Part shown: in pieces, positions 35,236 to 44,438 of the stretch
How positions within the stretch are numbered: position 1 is the stretch's first letter
Layout of the letters: each line of letters begins with the position of its first letter
Assembly (NCBI RefSeq): GCF_000495855.1
Contig: NZ_AWGF01000005.1
Coordinates: 124,001 to 188,000, forward strand
DNA length: 64,000 nucleotides
Direction: 5' to 3'
From: Asticcacaulis sp. YBE204
GTDB lineage: Bacteria > Pseudomonadota > Alphaproteobacteria > Caulobacterales > Caulobacteraceae
Program-made: the position numbers and the translations under genes
Notes under the pieces: generated by a model
What the model saw: the letters and a program-made list of their open reading frames with translations, nothing else
What the model was told of the DNA's origin: nothing
The model's database searches: none

Positions 35236-36951
35236 ATGCGCACGAAATCTGCCATTTTCTATTTATTAAATACTATCGCGAATCTTGGCCCCGCCGCTTG
35301 GAAGCCAGTTGCGATGACGATGAGTGTTGAGGCGGTCGGCGTAGGGCTGGGTGTGTTTTCACCTTTTCTGCTCAAGCTCCTGATCGATGGCTTTGACAAT
35401 GGCGAGAGGGATATTGCCCTATGGTTGGTCGTAGGGTTTGTATGCACATGGGTAGGCGCCGCGCTCGCGTCCAATCTGCGCAGCGTCTATTCATCAAAGG
35501 TCACGGACCTACTTTGCCAGACTCTGATTCAACGCGCGCTTCGCGCACAACTTTATGAACTGAGCCGCCCGGGAGGCGGCGATAGCGCGCAAGTTATCGC
35601 TGATATCGAACGCTTGCCGACGAGCCTGCAGACGGTGATGGACGGTGTGCTATGGCGGGTCGTGCCGCTTCTGCTTCAAGTCGGATTCAGCCTAATCCTC
35701 GTTTCACATGTGATTACATCATCATATGCTTTTGTTCTGGCCAGCACGCTGATCGGATATTTTGCGGTAACCCGGATAACGGCCACATGGCATGTCGCGG
35801 CGGTAGGAGCGATGTGTCATGCCCAAGCCTCAGCCTCAGGATTGATCGCAGACCTATTACGCAATTCGCGCCGCATCGCTTTCAATGGAATGGTCGAACC
35901 CGAGACGACGGCTGCGCTAAATCGACTATCTGCCAGACGTCGGGCGACTGAGCGAATGAATTGGTCTCTGGTCCGACTGTATGGGATGCAGTTCGTGGTA
36001 CTCGGCGCAGGACTCCTGACCTTGCTCAGTTGGGGCGCAGGCGATGTCCTGGCTCATCGCATAACGGCAGGCGATTTCATAATGTTGCATACCTATGCCC
36101 TACGGCTGGTCATGCCGTTGAGCGGCTTAGGTTACACGCTGAATCAGGCTGGCGTAGCGCTGACCAACATAGGGCGTGTCAAGGAATTGGGACGGACAGG
36201 TGACATCCAGCCTGTGGCACCAGCCCCGCCGACTGGGCCAGCCCGGATCACACTGCGAAACCTGTCGGCTGGATATGCCGACGGCCGTCCTATCCTCAAA
36301 AACCTCAATCTCGACATCGAGCCCGGCGCATTCGTCGCGATTGTGGGCGCTAACGGATCGGGAAAATCGACTTTGGCGCAGGTCATTGCCGGGATCATTG
36401 AGCCGCAGTCAGGCCGTGTTGAAATCGACGGGCAAGTGTTGGCCGATATTCCTTATCCCTGGCGCCATCAATACGCGATGTACGTTCCGCAGCGGTCTGA
36501 ACTTCTCAACCGATCCTTAGCTGAGAATGGGCTTTACCCACCCAGCCAGCAAACACTTGATTATCTCAGCGATCTGCTAAAAGCATGGCGGTTCATGGAC
36601 AAGACCGGACCGCTGGATCTCTCCGTCGAAGTTGGCGAGCAAGGTACGACGCTTTCGGGCGGACAGGTACAGAAGCTCGAATTGGCGCGACTGACCGGTA
36701 TCCCCGCGCCGGTGCTTATTCTTGATGAGGCTACATCCGCGCTTGATGCTCAAAGTGAGGAAAAAGTCCTTTTGTTATTGAAATCAGAGACTTTTGAGCA
36801 CTCGACAAAATTTTTCATTACGCACAAACCAGAGGTCGCGAAATCAGCGGACCAAATAATCTTCATTGAAGAAGGCACAATTTCAGCTATTGGTACCCAT
36901 TTTGACCTTTGCAAGAGACATCCATCATACCGTCGGCATTGGCAGCAGTGA
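35236..36951 (+). CDS. ABC exporter (fused membrane and ATPase domains), McjD-like in size
   Basis: About 571 residues from the ATG at 35236 (a TTG nine codons earlier is also in frame). Membrane segments fill the N-terminal 300 residues; the ATPase domain has GANGSGKST (Walker A), LSGGQVQKLELARL (signature), LILDEATSALD (Walker B) and ITHKPE (H-loop). A homodimeric half-transporter exporting a peptide or lipid-like compound is expected. It lacks a C39 peptidase domain. Lying 10 kb from a lasso-peptide synthesis block and next to its regulators, it may export the lasso peptide, as McjD does for microcin J25. Its end is two bases from a convergent regulator gene. Confidence 0.85.
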   Translation: MRTKSAIFYLLNTIANLGPAAWKPVAMTMSVEAVGVGLGVFSPFLLKLLIDGFDNGERDIALWLVVGFVCTWVGAALASNLRSVYSSKVTDLLCQTLIQRALRAQLYELSRPGGGDSAQVIADIERLPTSLQTVMDGVLWRVVPLLLQVGFSLILVSHVITSSYAFVLASTLIGYFAVTRITATWHVAAVGAMCHAQASASGLIADLLRNSRRIAFNGMVEPETTAALNRLSARRRATERMNWSLVRLYGMQFVVLGAGLLTLLSWGAGDVLAHRITAGDFIMLHTYALRLVMPLSGLGYTLNQAGVALTNIGRVKELGRTGDIQPVAPAPPTGPARITLRNLSAGYADGRPILKNLNLDIEPGAFVAIVGANGSGKSTLAQVIAGIIEPQSGRVEIDGQVLADIPYPWRHQYAMYVPQRSELLNRSLAENGLYPPSQQTLDYLSDLLKAWRFMDKTGPLDLSVEVGEQGTTLSGGQVQKLELARLTGIPAPVLILDEATSALDAQSEEKVLLLLKSETFEHSTKFFITHKPEVAKSADQIIFIEEGTISAIGTHFDLCKRHPSYRRHWQQ

Positions 36952-36953
36952 TC

Positions 36954-37271
36954 TCATAGCCATGTCACATCTTGAGCGCTCTCATTTCCCGGCATTTTCC
37001 GTCGACGCGATTCAGTGTTTTTCATCTTCACTGGGCCATCTAAAAACATGGCCGGAGCACCAATTGTAGAAAACAGCTCGCCGACTTGTACTCCCAATGC
37101 TGATGATACGACATATAACAAGATGGCCGTCGGATTGCGTCTGCCGTTTTCTAGACCGCTAATATAAGCTTGATCAACCCAACCGCAAGATTTGGCCAAT
37201 TCGGATTGGGACATCTTCATCTTAATTCGCAAGCGAGCGACATTCCAACCAACAAGTGCTTGAACGTTCAT
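36954..37271 (-). CDS. XRE-family regulator 1
   Basis: A 105-residue helix-turn-helix protein (NVARLRIKMKMSQSELAKSC, then YISGLENGRRNPT). It opens with MN..ALVGWNV, a start shared by all three regulators in this row, so they arose by duplication. It has a longer polar tail than the others. The gene is nine bases downstream of regulator 2, so they share a transcript. Confidence 0.85.
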   Translation of the reverse strand: MNVQALVGWNVARLRIKMKMSQSELAKSCGWVDQAYISGLENGRRNPTAILLYVVSSALGVQVGELFSTIGAPAMFLDGPVKMKNTESRRRKMPGNESAQDVTWL

Positions 37272-37280
37272 TAAATATAT

Positions 37281-37598
37281 TCAATCGATTGTGGTTTTAT
37301 TTTTCAAATACTTGGCGGTTAATGCGCGAATTTCGTCGCCAGACCAAGTTTTCCCTTTCGCGGCAGAGATTACTTCGTTCGGCACTCCTTCTACATCGAA
37401 TAACTGTGGAACGGTGATGGAAAGCGCTGTTGCGGCCCCTTCCAAAGTTTTGAACGTAGGATTGCCCTCACCGCATTCAAGTTCGCTAACAGTAGGCTGA
37501 TCGGCGATCTCAGCCGCCGCGGCAAACTTTTCTTGGGATAGCTTTAGCGCAATCCTACCTCTTCTCACATTCCAGCCGAGTATAAGACGAAAATTCAT
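37281..37598 (-). CDS. XRE-family regulator 2
   Basis: A 105-residue helix-turn-helix protein (RRGRIALKLSQEKFAAAA, then TVSELECGEGNPT). An in-frame GTG lies six bases upstream of the chosen ATG. The start codon region is itself inside a perfect inverted repeat (37595-37617), suggesting autoregulation. Only the DNA-binding domain and a short tail are present. Confidence 0.85.
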   Translation of the reverse strand: MNFRLILGWNVRRGRIALKLSQEKFAAAAEIADQPTVSELECGEGNPTFKTLEGAATALSITVPQLFDVEGVPNEVISAAKGKTWSGDEIRALTAKYLKNKTTID

Positions 37599-37617
37599 TC
37601 GCACATGATGCGAATGA
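37595..37617. promoter_or_regulatory. Inverted repeat over the start of XRE regulator 2
   Basis: TCATTCGCA (37595-37603) and TGCGAATGA (37609-37617) are perfect mirror arms with a 5-bp spacer overlapping the start codon. A repressor bound here would block initiation. Confidence 0.55.
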
Positions 37618-37630
37618 GTAAGCGCAACTC

Positions 37631-37648
37631 TATGGGTTATAACCTATA
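37631..37648. promoter_or_regulatory. TATAGGTT palindrome, copy 1
   Basis: TATGGGTTATAACCTATA, a near-perfect match to the palindrome at 37975-37992, placed about 35 bp upstream of XRE regulator 2. Two copies in front of two paralogous regulators point to shared control. Confidence 0.6.
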
Positions 37649-37662
37649 ATTGGGTGAGGGCC

Positions 37663-37941
37663 TTATTCAGTTGAATCCATTCTACTCGACGGTCGTTGAG
37701 TGGGAGTGTTTAGAACCGCTGGAGGGACCCCATCTGCGGTGACAAGTTCCGGCAACGAAACGCCGAAAACACGCGACAAAGCATACAGAATTTGCAGAGT
37801 AGGGTTCCCTTTGCCGTTCTCCAGCTCACTGATGTAGCCTTGCGTCACTTCACCTAATCGAGAGGAGAGTTCGTCTTGCGACAGCCCTCTGGCCAATCGC
37901 AATTGCTTCACCCTCCACCCAACGAGAAGAAAAACATTCAT
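37663..37941 (-). CDS. XRE-family regulator 3
   Basis: A 92-residue helix-turn-helix protein (VKQLRLARGLSQDELSSRLG, then YISELENGKGNPT). It is divergent from the ECF sigma gene with 135 bp between them that contain the TATAGGTT palindrome, so it is the best candidate to repress or activate the lasso-linked sigma operon. The start is the ATG at 37941. Confidence 0.88.
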   Translation of the reverse strand: MNVFLLVGWRVKQLRLARGLSQDELSSRLGEVTQGYISELENGKGNPTLQILYALSRVFGVSLPELVTADGVPPAVLNTPTQRPSSRMDSTE

Positions 37942-37974
37942 CCGTCCTAGGATGACGATACGCTCGCATGCATC

Positions 37975-37992
37975 TATAGGTTAAAACCTATA
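37975..37992. promoter_or_regulatory. TATAGGTT palindrome, copy 2
   Basis: TATAGGTTAAAACCTATA: 8-bp mirror arms around AA, in the divergent promoter region of regulator 3 and the ECF sigma gene. Same word as copy 1 at 37631. Confidence 0.65.
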
Positions 37993-38076
37993 ATCGTGTT
38001 GCGTTGATATGTATTTAAGTACATACTTTGACTTTCGCGCACGAGTTAAAACTTCACTCATCTGGAACGTGTCAAC

Positions 38077-38649
38077 ATGACCTGGCTTCGCGACGTCGAT
38101 CACTGGCTCTGCAATCAGGTCATGCCCTATGAGCGCGTGTATCTGACCGTGGCTTCGCGACTGACGAACAATCGCGAAGTAGCCTATGATATCGTGCAAG
38201 ACGCCTATGCCGAAGTCTTAGGCGGGGAGGGGTGGCGCGCTGCACGTAATCCCAAAGCCTTTGTGACGCGCATCGTCTATTGTCGGTCCCTCGACTGGGT
38301 AAAACGGCAGCGTATCGTGCCGATGCAGGCCTTTCCCGATTATGAGACGCTGGTCTTTGCCGATCTCGGCCCTGACCCGTTCCAGCGGCTGTCGGGTAAA
38401 GAGGAATTGGCGGCGGTCATGGCGGCGTTGGCCAAGCTGCCGCGCCGGTGCCGTGAGGTGGTAACCCTGCGTCGCATTCAGGACATGGCTCCGCGCGACA
38501 TCGCCGCTCATCTCGGCATTACGGTCACGACTGTCGAACGTCACCTGACGCGCGGCCTCGCTATGCTGACCCGCGACCTGCGCGATATGATCCCACCCGC
38601 CGACAAAGCTGAGGTTGAATCGCCATCGTCCGTTATACACGCCGAATAG
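38077..38649 (+). CDS. ECF sigma factor (FecI-like)
   Basis: A 190-residue sigma factor with region 2 (about 20-85; EVAYDIVQDAYAEV) and region 4 (about 115-170; LPRRCREVVTLRRIQDMAPRDIAAHLGITVTTVERHL). With the FecR and TonB genes that follow it forms a surface-signalling relay in which ligand uptake by the receptor activates the sigma factor. In lasso-peptide loci of this type the ligand is thought to be the peptide or its metal complex. Confidence 0.92.
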   Translation: MTWLRDVDHWLCNQVMPYERVYLTVASRLTNNREVAYDIVQDAYAEVLGGEGWRAARNPKAFVTRIVYCRSLDWVKRQRIVPMQAFPDYETLVFADLGPDPFQRLSGKEELAAVMAALAKLPRRCREVVTLRRIQDMAPRDIAAHLGITVTTVERHLTRGLAMLTRDLRDMIPPADKAEVESPSSVIHAE

Positions 38650-38718
38650 ACGCCTCCTGACAATCGCATTATAAATGACTGCGGCGAAACAGCCGCGGCA
38701 AGGGAGAAGGTTTAGCGG

Positions 38719-39669
38719 GTGGCGGGCGAAGGACAACCATCGTGGCAGGAGCTTCAGGACGAGGCGGCCGAGTGGCTGGCGCGTATGGATTCCGGGTCTG
38801 TGGACAAAGCGGCATTTGAGGCCTGGCGCGCCGCCGATCCGCGTCGGGCGGTGGCCTTTGCCCAGATCGTCTCGACGACTCAGATGCTTGACCGCACGAA
38901 GCCGGCCCTGAAGCCGAAGCTGGATAAGCCGCCGGCACGTGGACTACGAAATCTTCTCTTGGGCGGGGGCGGCGTCCTGGCGGTGGCGGGTGTCGCCGGC
39001 GTCTCGCTCTTTGCGGTACAATCCGCGAAAGCTTCGGCGACCACAGCGGTGGGGGGGCGGAAAACCGTTTCATTGCCTGACGACATCATTCTGGACCTGA
39101 ATACCGATACCCATGTTGAATGGCGCAAAAGCGCGACCGTCGAAATAACGCTGCGACGCGGCGAGATTTCGGTTCGGGTTCCGGCGACCGTCCAGGAATG
39201 CCTGCTCATCGCGCCGAACAGCGCGGTGTCAATGGCTTCGGGCGAGGTGAACGCCCGCCTTCGCGGCGAGGTCTTAGATCTTTCTGTCATTAAAGGCCGT
39301 TGCACGGTTAGGTCGCGCCGCGCGTCTGGTCTGAGCGCGCGACAAACCGAGGTGAAGGCGGGGGAGGCGGCGCTCGCCAACGACCGACAACAAAGGGTTC
39401 GCGCCCTTCCCGATACGGCCATCGATCAGGTGACGGCGTGGAAATCGAACGAACTGGTCTTCCACGGACAGACGCTTGAGGCCGCCGTCAACGAATATAA
39501 TCGCTATCTCGACCGCAAGATGTCCATCGCCGACCCGTCTCTTTCCGGTCTGAGTCTGGGGGGACGATTTACGACCCGTGATCCCAAAGCGTTTTTGGCG
39601 GCGCTAAAGGATGGCTTTGGGGTGGTCGCGCTCGATGACGGCAAGGGCACTGTGGTACTGACCAAATAA
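38719..39669 (+). CDS. FecR-family anti-sigma/sigma regulator
   Basis: A 316-residue inner-membrane signal transducer. The cytoplasmic N-terminus has the DUF4880-like pattern (EAAEWLARMDSGSVDKAAFEAWRAADPRRA), one membrane helix at about 78-98, then the periplasmic FecR domain and an STN-like C-terminal region (NELVFHGQTLEAAVNEYNRY). It starts at a GTG. It transfers the receptor signal to the sigma factor encoded upstream. Confidence 0.92.
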   Translation: MAGEGQPSWQELQDEAAEWLARMDSGSVDKAAFEAWRAADPRRAVAFAQIVSTTQMLDRTKPALKPKLDKPPARGLRNLLLGGGGVLAVAGVAGVSLFAVQSAKASATTAVGGRKTVSLPDDIILDLNTDTHVEWRKSATVEITLRRGEISVRVPATVQECLLIAPNSAVSMASGEVNARLRGEVLDLSVIKGRCTVRSRRASGLSARQTEVKAGEAALANDRQQRVRALPDTAIDQVTAWKSNELVFHGQTLEAAVNEYNRYLDRKMSIADPSLSGLSLGGRFTTRDPKAFLAALKDGFGVVALDDGKGTVVLTK

Positions 39670-39753
39670 TTTATACGATGGCTTGATGGTTCGAGTCTCG
39701 TCGCACGACTGAAACCCCGGCGTCACGGAAGTGACATGAAAAGGGGTGGCACC

Positions 39754-42297
39754 ATGTCAACACATCTATCAAAGAAAATCCGCATCACGACCTCGGTCGT
39801 GGCAATCGCCTTATGTCTGTCGGCCGCGGCCGTGGCCGACAAACGCGTCTATCCTTTCGATATCCCGGCGCAGGACACGGCGCACGCCTTGACCGACTTT
39901 GCGCGTCAGGCGGATGTACAGATTCTGTTTCCCTACGATGTAGCGTCTAAATTCAAGACGCCGCGCATCAAGGGCGATCTCACGCGCGATGAGGTATTGG
40001 CGCGACTGATCGACGGCACCGGCCTTGAAATCGCCAGCGCCAGCGCGACCACGATCGTCCTAAAGGTGTCGGCTAAAAGTACCGAAACCGCTGAAGCGAC
40101 GGACGGACAAGCGCTGATCGAGGTCACGGTGACAGGCTCTCACCTGCGGACGGCGAAGCCGACCTCTCCGGTGCGCGCCCTTGTTCGTTCCGACATCGAG
40201 CGGTCGGGTTTTTCACAAACCGGGGATCTGGTGCGTAGCCTGCCTGAAAACTTCTCCGGCGGTCAGAATCCGGGCATGATCGGCACGAACGGCTCGCGTT
40301 CGGATAATTCCAATGTCAGCAACGCATCGACGATCAATCTGCGGGGCCTGGGGTCGGATGCGACCCTGGTCCTGGTCAACGGCCACCGCATCTCCGCCGA
40401 TAGCTATTTTCAGGGGGGCGACGTCTCCGGCATCCCCCTGTCCGCCGTCAAGCGGGTAGAGATCGTGACGGATGGCGCTTCGGCGATCTACGGGGCCGAC
40501 GCGGTGGCAGGTGTCGTCAACTTCATCCTCAACAAGACCTTGAACGGCGGTGAAGCCAGCCTCCGGATCGGCGACACGACGGAGGGTGGTGGCGCCGAAC
40601 AGACTGCCAGCGTGATGCTGGGCCATGCGGCGGACGGATGGAATGTCCTGGGCAGTTTTGAATATTCGAACCAGGCAGAAATCAAGGCGGGCGACCGTAA
40701 GCTTACCGCCGCCTCACCGCCGATCAAATCCATGTTGCGACCGCAGACGCGGCGATCGGCGTTTCTGACGATCGGCAAGTCCTTCGGCGACACCACCCAG
40801 GTCGGTGTCGATGTCCTCGTGAGCGATCGCCGGATGGAACAGGTGATGAAAGCCACGCCGACGGCTGAGGTCTATTATTCGACGATGTACACGCCGGCCT
40901 ATAATGTGGCGGCCTATCTCACCAAGGACTTCGGCGCGTGGCAGGCGCGCTTTATTGCCGCCGGTGCGCAAAGCCGAAACAGTGGGTATACGCGTACGGC
41001 GACTATCGCCCCGGCGCAGACGAACTATAAGAACGGTGTGGCCTATGGCGAGTTCGTAGTGGAAGGGCCGGTGTCCCTGGGCCCCTTATCCATCGATTTA
41101 GCCGTCGGCGGCGGCTACCGGGAGGACCGCTTTCAGAATTACCTGCCCGGCGACCCCACCTATATCAAGGCGCAGCGCACGGTCAGCTATGGCTTTGCGG
41201 AAGCCTTCGTGCCGGTCCTTGCGCCCTCGACCGAGCGCGGAGGGCTCTATGCGCTTGATCTGAGCCTGTCCGTCCGTACGGAAAAGTATGACGACGTTGG
41301 CAGCACGACCAATCCGAAGATCGGCGTCCGCTATCAGCCGACCGACGAGGTGGTGCTGCGCGGCACCTGGGGCACCTCGTTCAAGGCGCCGTCCTTCCTG
41401 CAAATGTATCAGACGTCCTATCTCTATCTCTACAGATCGGCACCCCTCGGCTATACCGGCGGCGGTACCGCGCTTTTGACGAATGGGGGAAACCCGAACC
41501 TCAAACCGGAAACCTCGGAGTCATGGACGGCGGGGGCGGAATATGCGCCCAAGCGTGTGCCCACCTTGCGTTTGACCGCGACCTATTTCAACATCGACTT
41601 CACCAACCGCACGGTGCGGCCGATTGCGCGGCTCCCTGGATCTCTGGCCAACCCGATCTATGCGCCGTTCATCGAGTGGAACCCCTCCGCCAGTCGTCAG
41701 GCGGCGGTGTTCGCCGCTGCGGACCAGTTCATCAACAATGCCAGCGTCGCCTATGATCCGGCCGCGGTCGTCGTCCTCCTGAAGAATGATTTCCAGAATG
41801 CCAGCGCGCAATATATCCGCGGCATCGATTTCAGCTACCGGCAGTCGTTCACGGTTGGCGAGGATAGGCTCAACCTGTTCCTCAATGCGTCGAAACTACA
41901 GGTCAAGCAGCAAACGATCGTCACATTGCCGGCGGTCGAGTTCACCGGCACAATCCTCAACCCCGCGAAGGTCAGGGCTCGCGGCGGCGCGACGTGGCAG
42001 AGAGGCAATTGGGACGCCACGGCGACGGCCAACTACATTTCGGGCTCGATCGATGACCTGGTCACGCCGAACCGACAGGTCGCCTCGTGGACGACCGTGG
42101 ATGTCAATCTTACCTACCGCTTCCCAACCGGTCAGTTCGATGGCAGCCGGATCGGCCTGTCGGTGATCAATCTTTTCGACCGCGATCCGCCCTACGCCTA
42201 TAGCCCGTCGCTCCTTCAGCCGGGCCTGGTGTTCGATAGCGCCAACGCCTCGATCGTTGGTCGGTTTGTCGCCTTGACCTTCACGAAGCGCTGGTGA
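39754..42297 (+). CDS. TonB-dependent receptor with signalling domain
   Basis: About 847 residues: signal peptide, N-terminal STN signalling domain (about 35-105; FDIPAQDTAHALTDFARQADVQ), plug domain (SDIERSGFSQTGDLVRSLP, RGLGSDATLVLVNGHRI) and a C-terminal 22-strand barrel ending in an aromatic residue (FTKRW). An ATG at 39736 is also in frame, but AAGGGG before the ATG at 39754 favours the shorter start. It is the outer-membrane importer and sensor of the relay and probably takes up the lasso peptide for cleavage by the next gene product. Confidence 0.93.
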   Translation: MSTHLSKKIRITTSVVAIALCLSAAAVADKRVYPFDIPAQDTAHALTDFARQADVQILFPYDVASKFKTPRIKGDLTRDEVLARLIDGTGLEIASASATTIVLKVSAKSTETAEATDGQALIEVTVTGSHLRTAKPTSPVRALVRSDIERSGFSQTGDLVRSLPENFSGGQNPGMIGTNGSRSDNSNVSNASTINLRGLGSDATLVLVNGHRISADSYFQGGDVSGIPLSAVKRVEIVTDGASAIYGADAVAGVVNFILNKTLNGGEASLRIGDTTEGGGAEQTASVMLGHAADGWNVLGSFEYSNQAEIKAGDRKLTAASPPIKSMLRPQTRRSAFLTIGKSFGDTTQVGVDVLVSDRRMEQVMKATPTAEVYYSTMYTPAYNVAAYLTKDFGAWQARFIAAGAQSRNSGYTRTATIAPAQTNYKNGVAYGEFVVEGPVSLGPLSIDLAVGGGYREDRFQNYLPGDPTYIKAQRTVSYGFAEAFVPVLAPSTERGGLYALDLSLSVRTEKYDDVGSTTNPKIGVRYQPTDEVVLRGTWGTSFKAPSFLQMYQTSYLYLYRSAPLGYTGGGTALLTNGGNPNLKPETSESWTAGAEYAPKRVPTLRLTATYFNIDFTNRTVRPIARLPGSLANPIYAPFIEWNPSASRQAAVFAAADQFINNASVAYDPAAVVVLLKNDFQNASAQYIRGIDFSYRQSFTVGEDRLNLFLNASKLQVKQQTIVTLPAVEFTGTILNPAKVRARGGATWQRGNWDATATANYISGSIDDLVTPNRQVASWTTVDVNLTYRFPTGQFDGSRIGLSVINLFDRDPPYAYSPSLLQPGLVFDSANASIVGRFVALTFTKRW

Positions 42298-44369
42298 TGG
42301 CAAGATCTCTGTCAGCCCTCATATTTGTCGTCGTCGGATTGGGTCTGCCAAGCGTGATATCGGCCGCCCCATCCTGCGCCACACTGGTTCCGCCGCAGAC
42401 GCGTCTGAATGGGGTCGCTCGAACCGTCGAACCGGAAGATCTGGCGGCGATTCGCGACATCGGGCCGACCGGCGTCTCGCCCATCGACGCCCCTATAATG
42501 TCGGTATCGCCGGACGGATCTCGTGTGGCCTTTCATATGTGGCAGGCGCGTCCGGATGAGAACCGCTATTGCGTCGGGCTTTTCACGATCCAGCTGGGCC
42601 AGCCAAGGTCGCTGCGTCAGCTCGATCAGGGCGGTGAGCTTATTCGGGGAAAGTCGTCCTATGGCGGCTTCGCCCCCCGTCGGACCGGTTTCGCGGCGGC
42701 CGTGGCACCCAAATGGTCGCCGTCCGGCCGACGACTGGCCTATCTGCGTCGGGACAAGGATCAAATCGATATCTGGCTGATCGAGGGTGACGGGCCCGCC
42801 CATCGCCTGATCGATGCCGGATATGACATCGACTCTTTCGACTGGGTAGCTGAGGACCGTCTTCGTTTCAGCGGCCGACCCGGTCTGGCTGACGCAGAGG
42901 CGGATATCACCAGACGTGGCCGGCAAGGCTATGCCTATGACCAGTCTTTTGCCCCGACGCGGGGATTGAAGCCTTTGGTCCGCGAGCCGTTGCCCGTCGT
43001 AGAAATGATCTTCGACCTCACCACTGGCGAACGCCGAATGCCAACGCCGGAGGAATTGCGGCCATCGGATGCCGCGAAAGTCCTGATGAGCGCTCAGGGC
43101 CACAGGGCAGAGCGAGTGGCGGTCACTGACAGGCTCGATAGCCGGACGCGGCTGGACCTGCAGATGACGAATGGACGGCGGCTTATCTGTCCTGACGTCG
43201 TGTGCGACGGCATTCGGCAGATGTGGTGGACGGCCGACGGGCGACAGCTGATTTTCCTCAAACAAGAGGCTCAGGCCCCCGAAATGGGACTTTACCGCCT
43301 GGCGACGGATACCACGTCAGGTATGGCGAACCCCGAACGAATTTTTCACACGACGGACGCCTTGAAAGGGTGTGCCTACACCCCGACGCATCTGGTCTGC
43401 GGCTTTGAGACCGCCACGCACCCCCGTACCCTCGTCAGGATTGACCTGTCGACGGGGATCCTCGACCCCGTATTCGATCCCAACCCGGAATTCAGTACCT
43501 TCCGCTTTGGGGCGGTCGAGCGCCTGAGGTGGCGCAATAGTCGAGGCATTGAGACCTTTGGCAGTCTGGTCTTGCCTCCCGACTATTCGGGGGGACGGCT
43601 ACCCTTGGTGGTCGTGGGATATGACGCGCGGGGTTTCCTGCGCGGCGGCACCGGTGATGAATATCCCGTCCATGCGCTGTCCGCCAAAGGGTTTGCCGTG
43701 CTCGTCTATGAGCAGCCGCCTGGGGTTGGCCGCTCGAGCGGTGCGCGCACCTCTCTGGAAGCCGAGCAGATCGACCGTCAGGATTGGGCCGACAAGCGCA
43801 GCGTCCTGTCGTCGCTGGAAACGGTTATAGACCGGCTCGTCGCCCGTGGCCTGGTGGACGCGCGTCGGGTCGGCTTGACGGGGTTCAGCTATGGGCGATC
43901 AACGGCGCAGTTTGCGGCGGTGAACAGCGGCCACTTTACGGTGATGTCGGTCAGTGGATGCTGTGAAGATATTTACAGCGCTGCGACCTGGGGACCCGCC
44001 GGTGCGGCCTATATGAAAAGTCTGGGCTATCCGGACGCCGCCGAGGTTGATCAGGCGTTCTGGGGTCCCTATTCCATGATCCTTAACGCGTCGCGCCTGA
44101 AGATCCCGACCTTGATCCAGATTTCGGACGATGAACTCCTGAGTAGCCTGCAAAGCTTTCATGCGTTGAAACGGGCTGAGTCACCGGTAGATATGATCGT
44201 GTTCCCCGACGAGCGACACGTCAAATGGCAACCCGCGCATCGCCTGGCCATGTATCGCCGGAACATCGCCTGGTTCGATTATTGGCTACTTGATCGACAG
44301 GATCTATATGGCTACGACGAAGACTATCAACGCTGGGATGTGCTGAAGCGCACCGTGAAACCGAATTGA
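42297..44369 (+). CDS. Lasso-peptide isopeptidase (S9 prolyl-oligopeptidase fold, AtxE-like)
   Basis: A 690-residue alpha/beta-hydrolase with an N-terminal signal peptide and beta-propeller and a C-terminal catalytic domain: GFSYGRSTAQF (nucleophile Ser), a later SDDELL aspartate and DERHVKW histidine. In astexin-type loci such enzymes linearise the lasso peptide by cutting its isopeptide bond. The start ATG overlaps the receptor stop (TGATG), and an intrinsic terminator follows. The lasso assignment relies on the locus as much as on the sequence. Confidence 0.88.
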   Translation: MARSLSALIFVVVGLGLPSVISAAPSCATLVPPQTRLNGVARTVEPEDLAAIRDIGPTGVSPIDAPIMSVSPDGSRVAFHMWQARPDENRYCVGLFTIQLGQPRSLRQLDQGGELIRGKSSYGGFAPRRTGFAAAVAPKWSPSGRRLAYLRRDKDQIDIWLIEGDGPAHRLIDAGYDIDSFDWVAEDRLRFSGRPGLADAEADITRRGRQGYAYDQSFAPTRGLKPLVREPLPVVEMIFDLTTGERRMPTPEELRPSDAAKVLMSAQGHRAERVAVTDRLDSRTRLDLQMTNGRRLICPDVVCDGIRQMWWTADGRQLIFLKQEAQAPEMGLYRLATDTTSGMANPERIFHTTDALKGCAYTPTHLVCGFETATHPRTLVRIDLSTGILDPVFDPNPEFSTFRFGAVERLRWRNSRGIETFGSLVLPPDYSGGRLPLVVVGYDARGFLRGGTGDEYPVHALSAKGFAVLVYEQPPGVGRSSGARTSLEAEQIDRQDWADKRSVLSSLETVIDRLVARGLVDARRVGLTGFSYGRSTAQFAAVNSGHFTVMSVSGCCEDIYSAATWGPAGAAYMKSLGYPDAAEVDQAFWGPYSMILNASRLKIPTLIQISDDELLSSLQSFHALKRAESPVDMIVFPDERHVKWQPAHRLAMYRRNIAWFDYWLLDRQDLYGYDEDYQRWDVLKRTVKPN

Positions 44370-44393
44370 GCCTCTCTCCGGGGGTTCATGTCT

Positions 44394-44422
44394 GCCCCGC
44401 CTGACGGCGGGGCTTTTTTTTC
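44394..44422 (+). terminator. Intrinsic terminator after the isopeptidase gene
   Basis: Perfect 8-bp stem GCCCCGCC / GGCGGGGC with a TGAC loop followed by nine T. It separates the two converging halves of the lasso locus. Confidence 0.93.
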
Positions 44423-44438
44423 ACGATGACCCCACCGG

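Noticed and set aside
39680-39712. GGTTCGAGTC resembling a tRNA T-arm
   Set aside because: The flanking bases do not pair to form the T-stem, and there is no anticodon or acceptor structure upstream.
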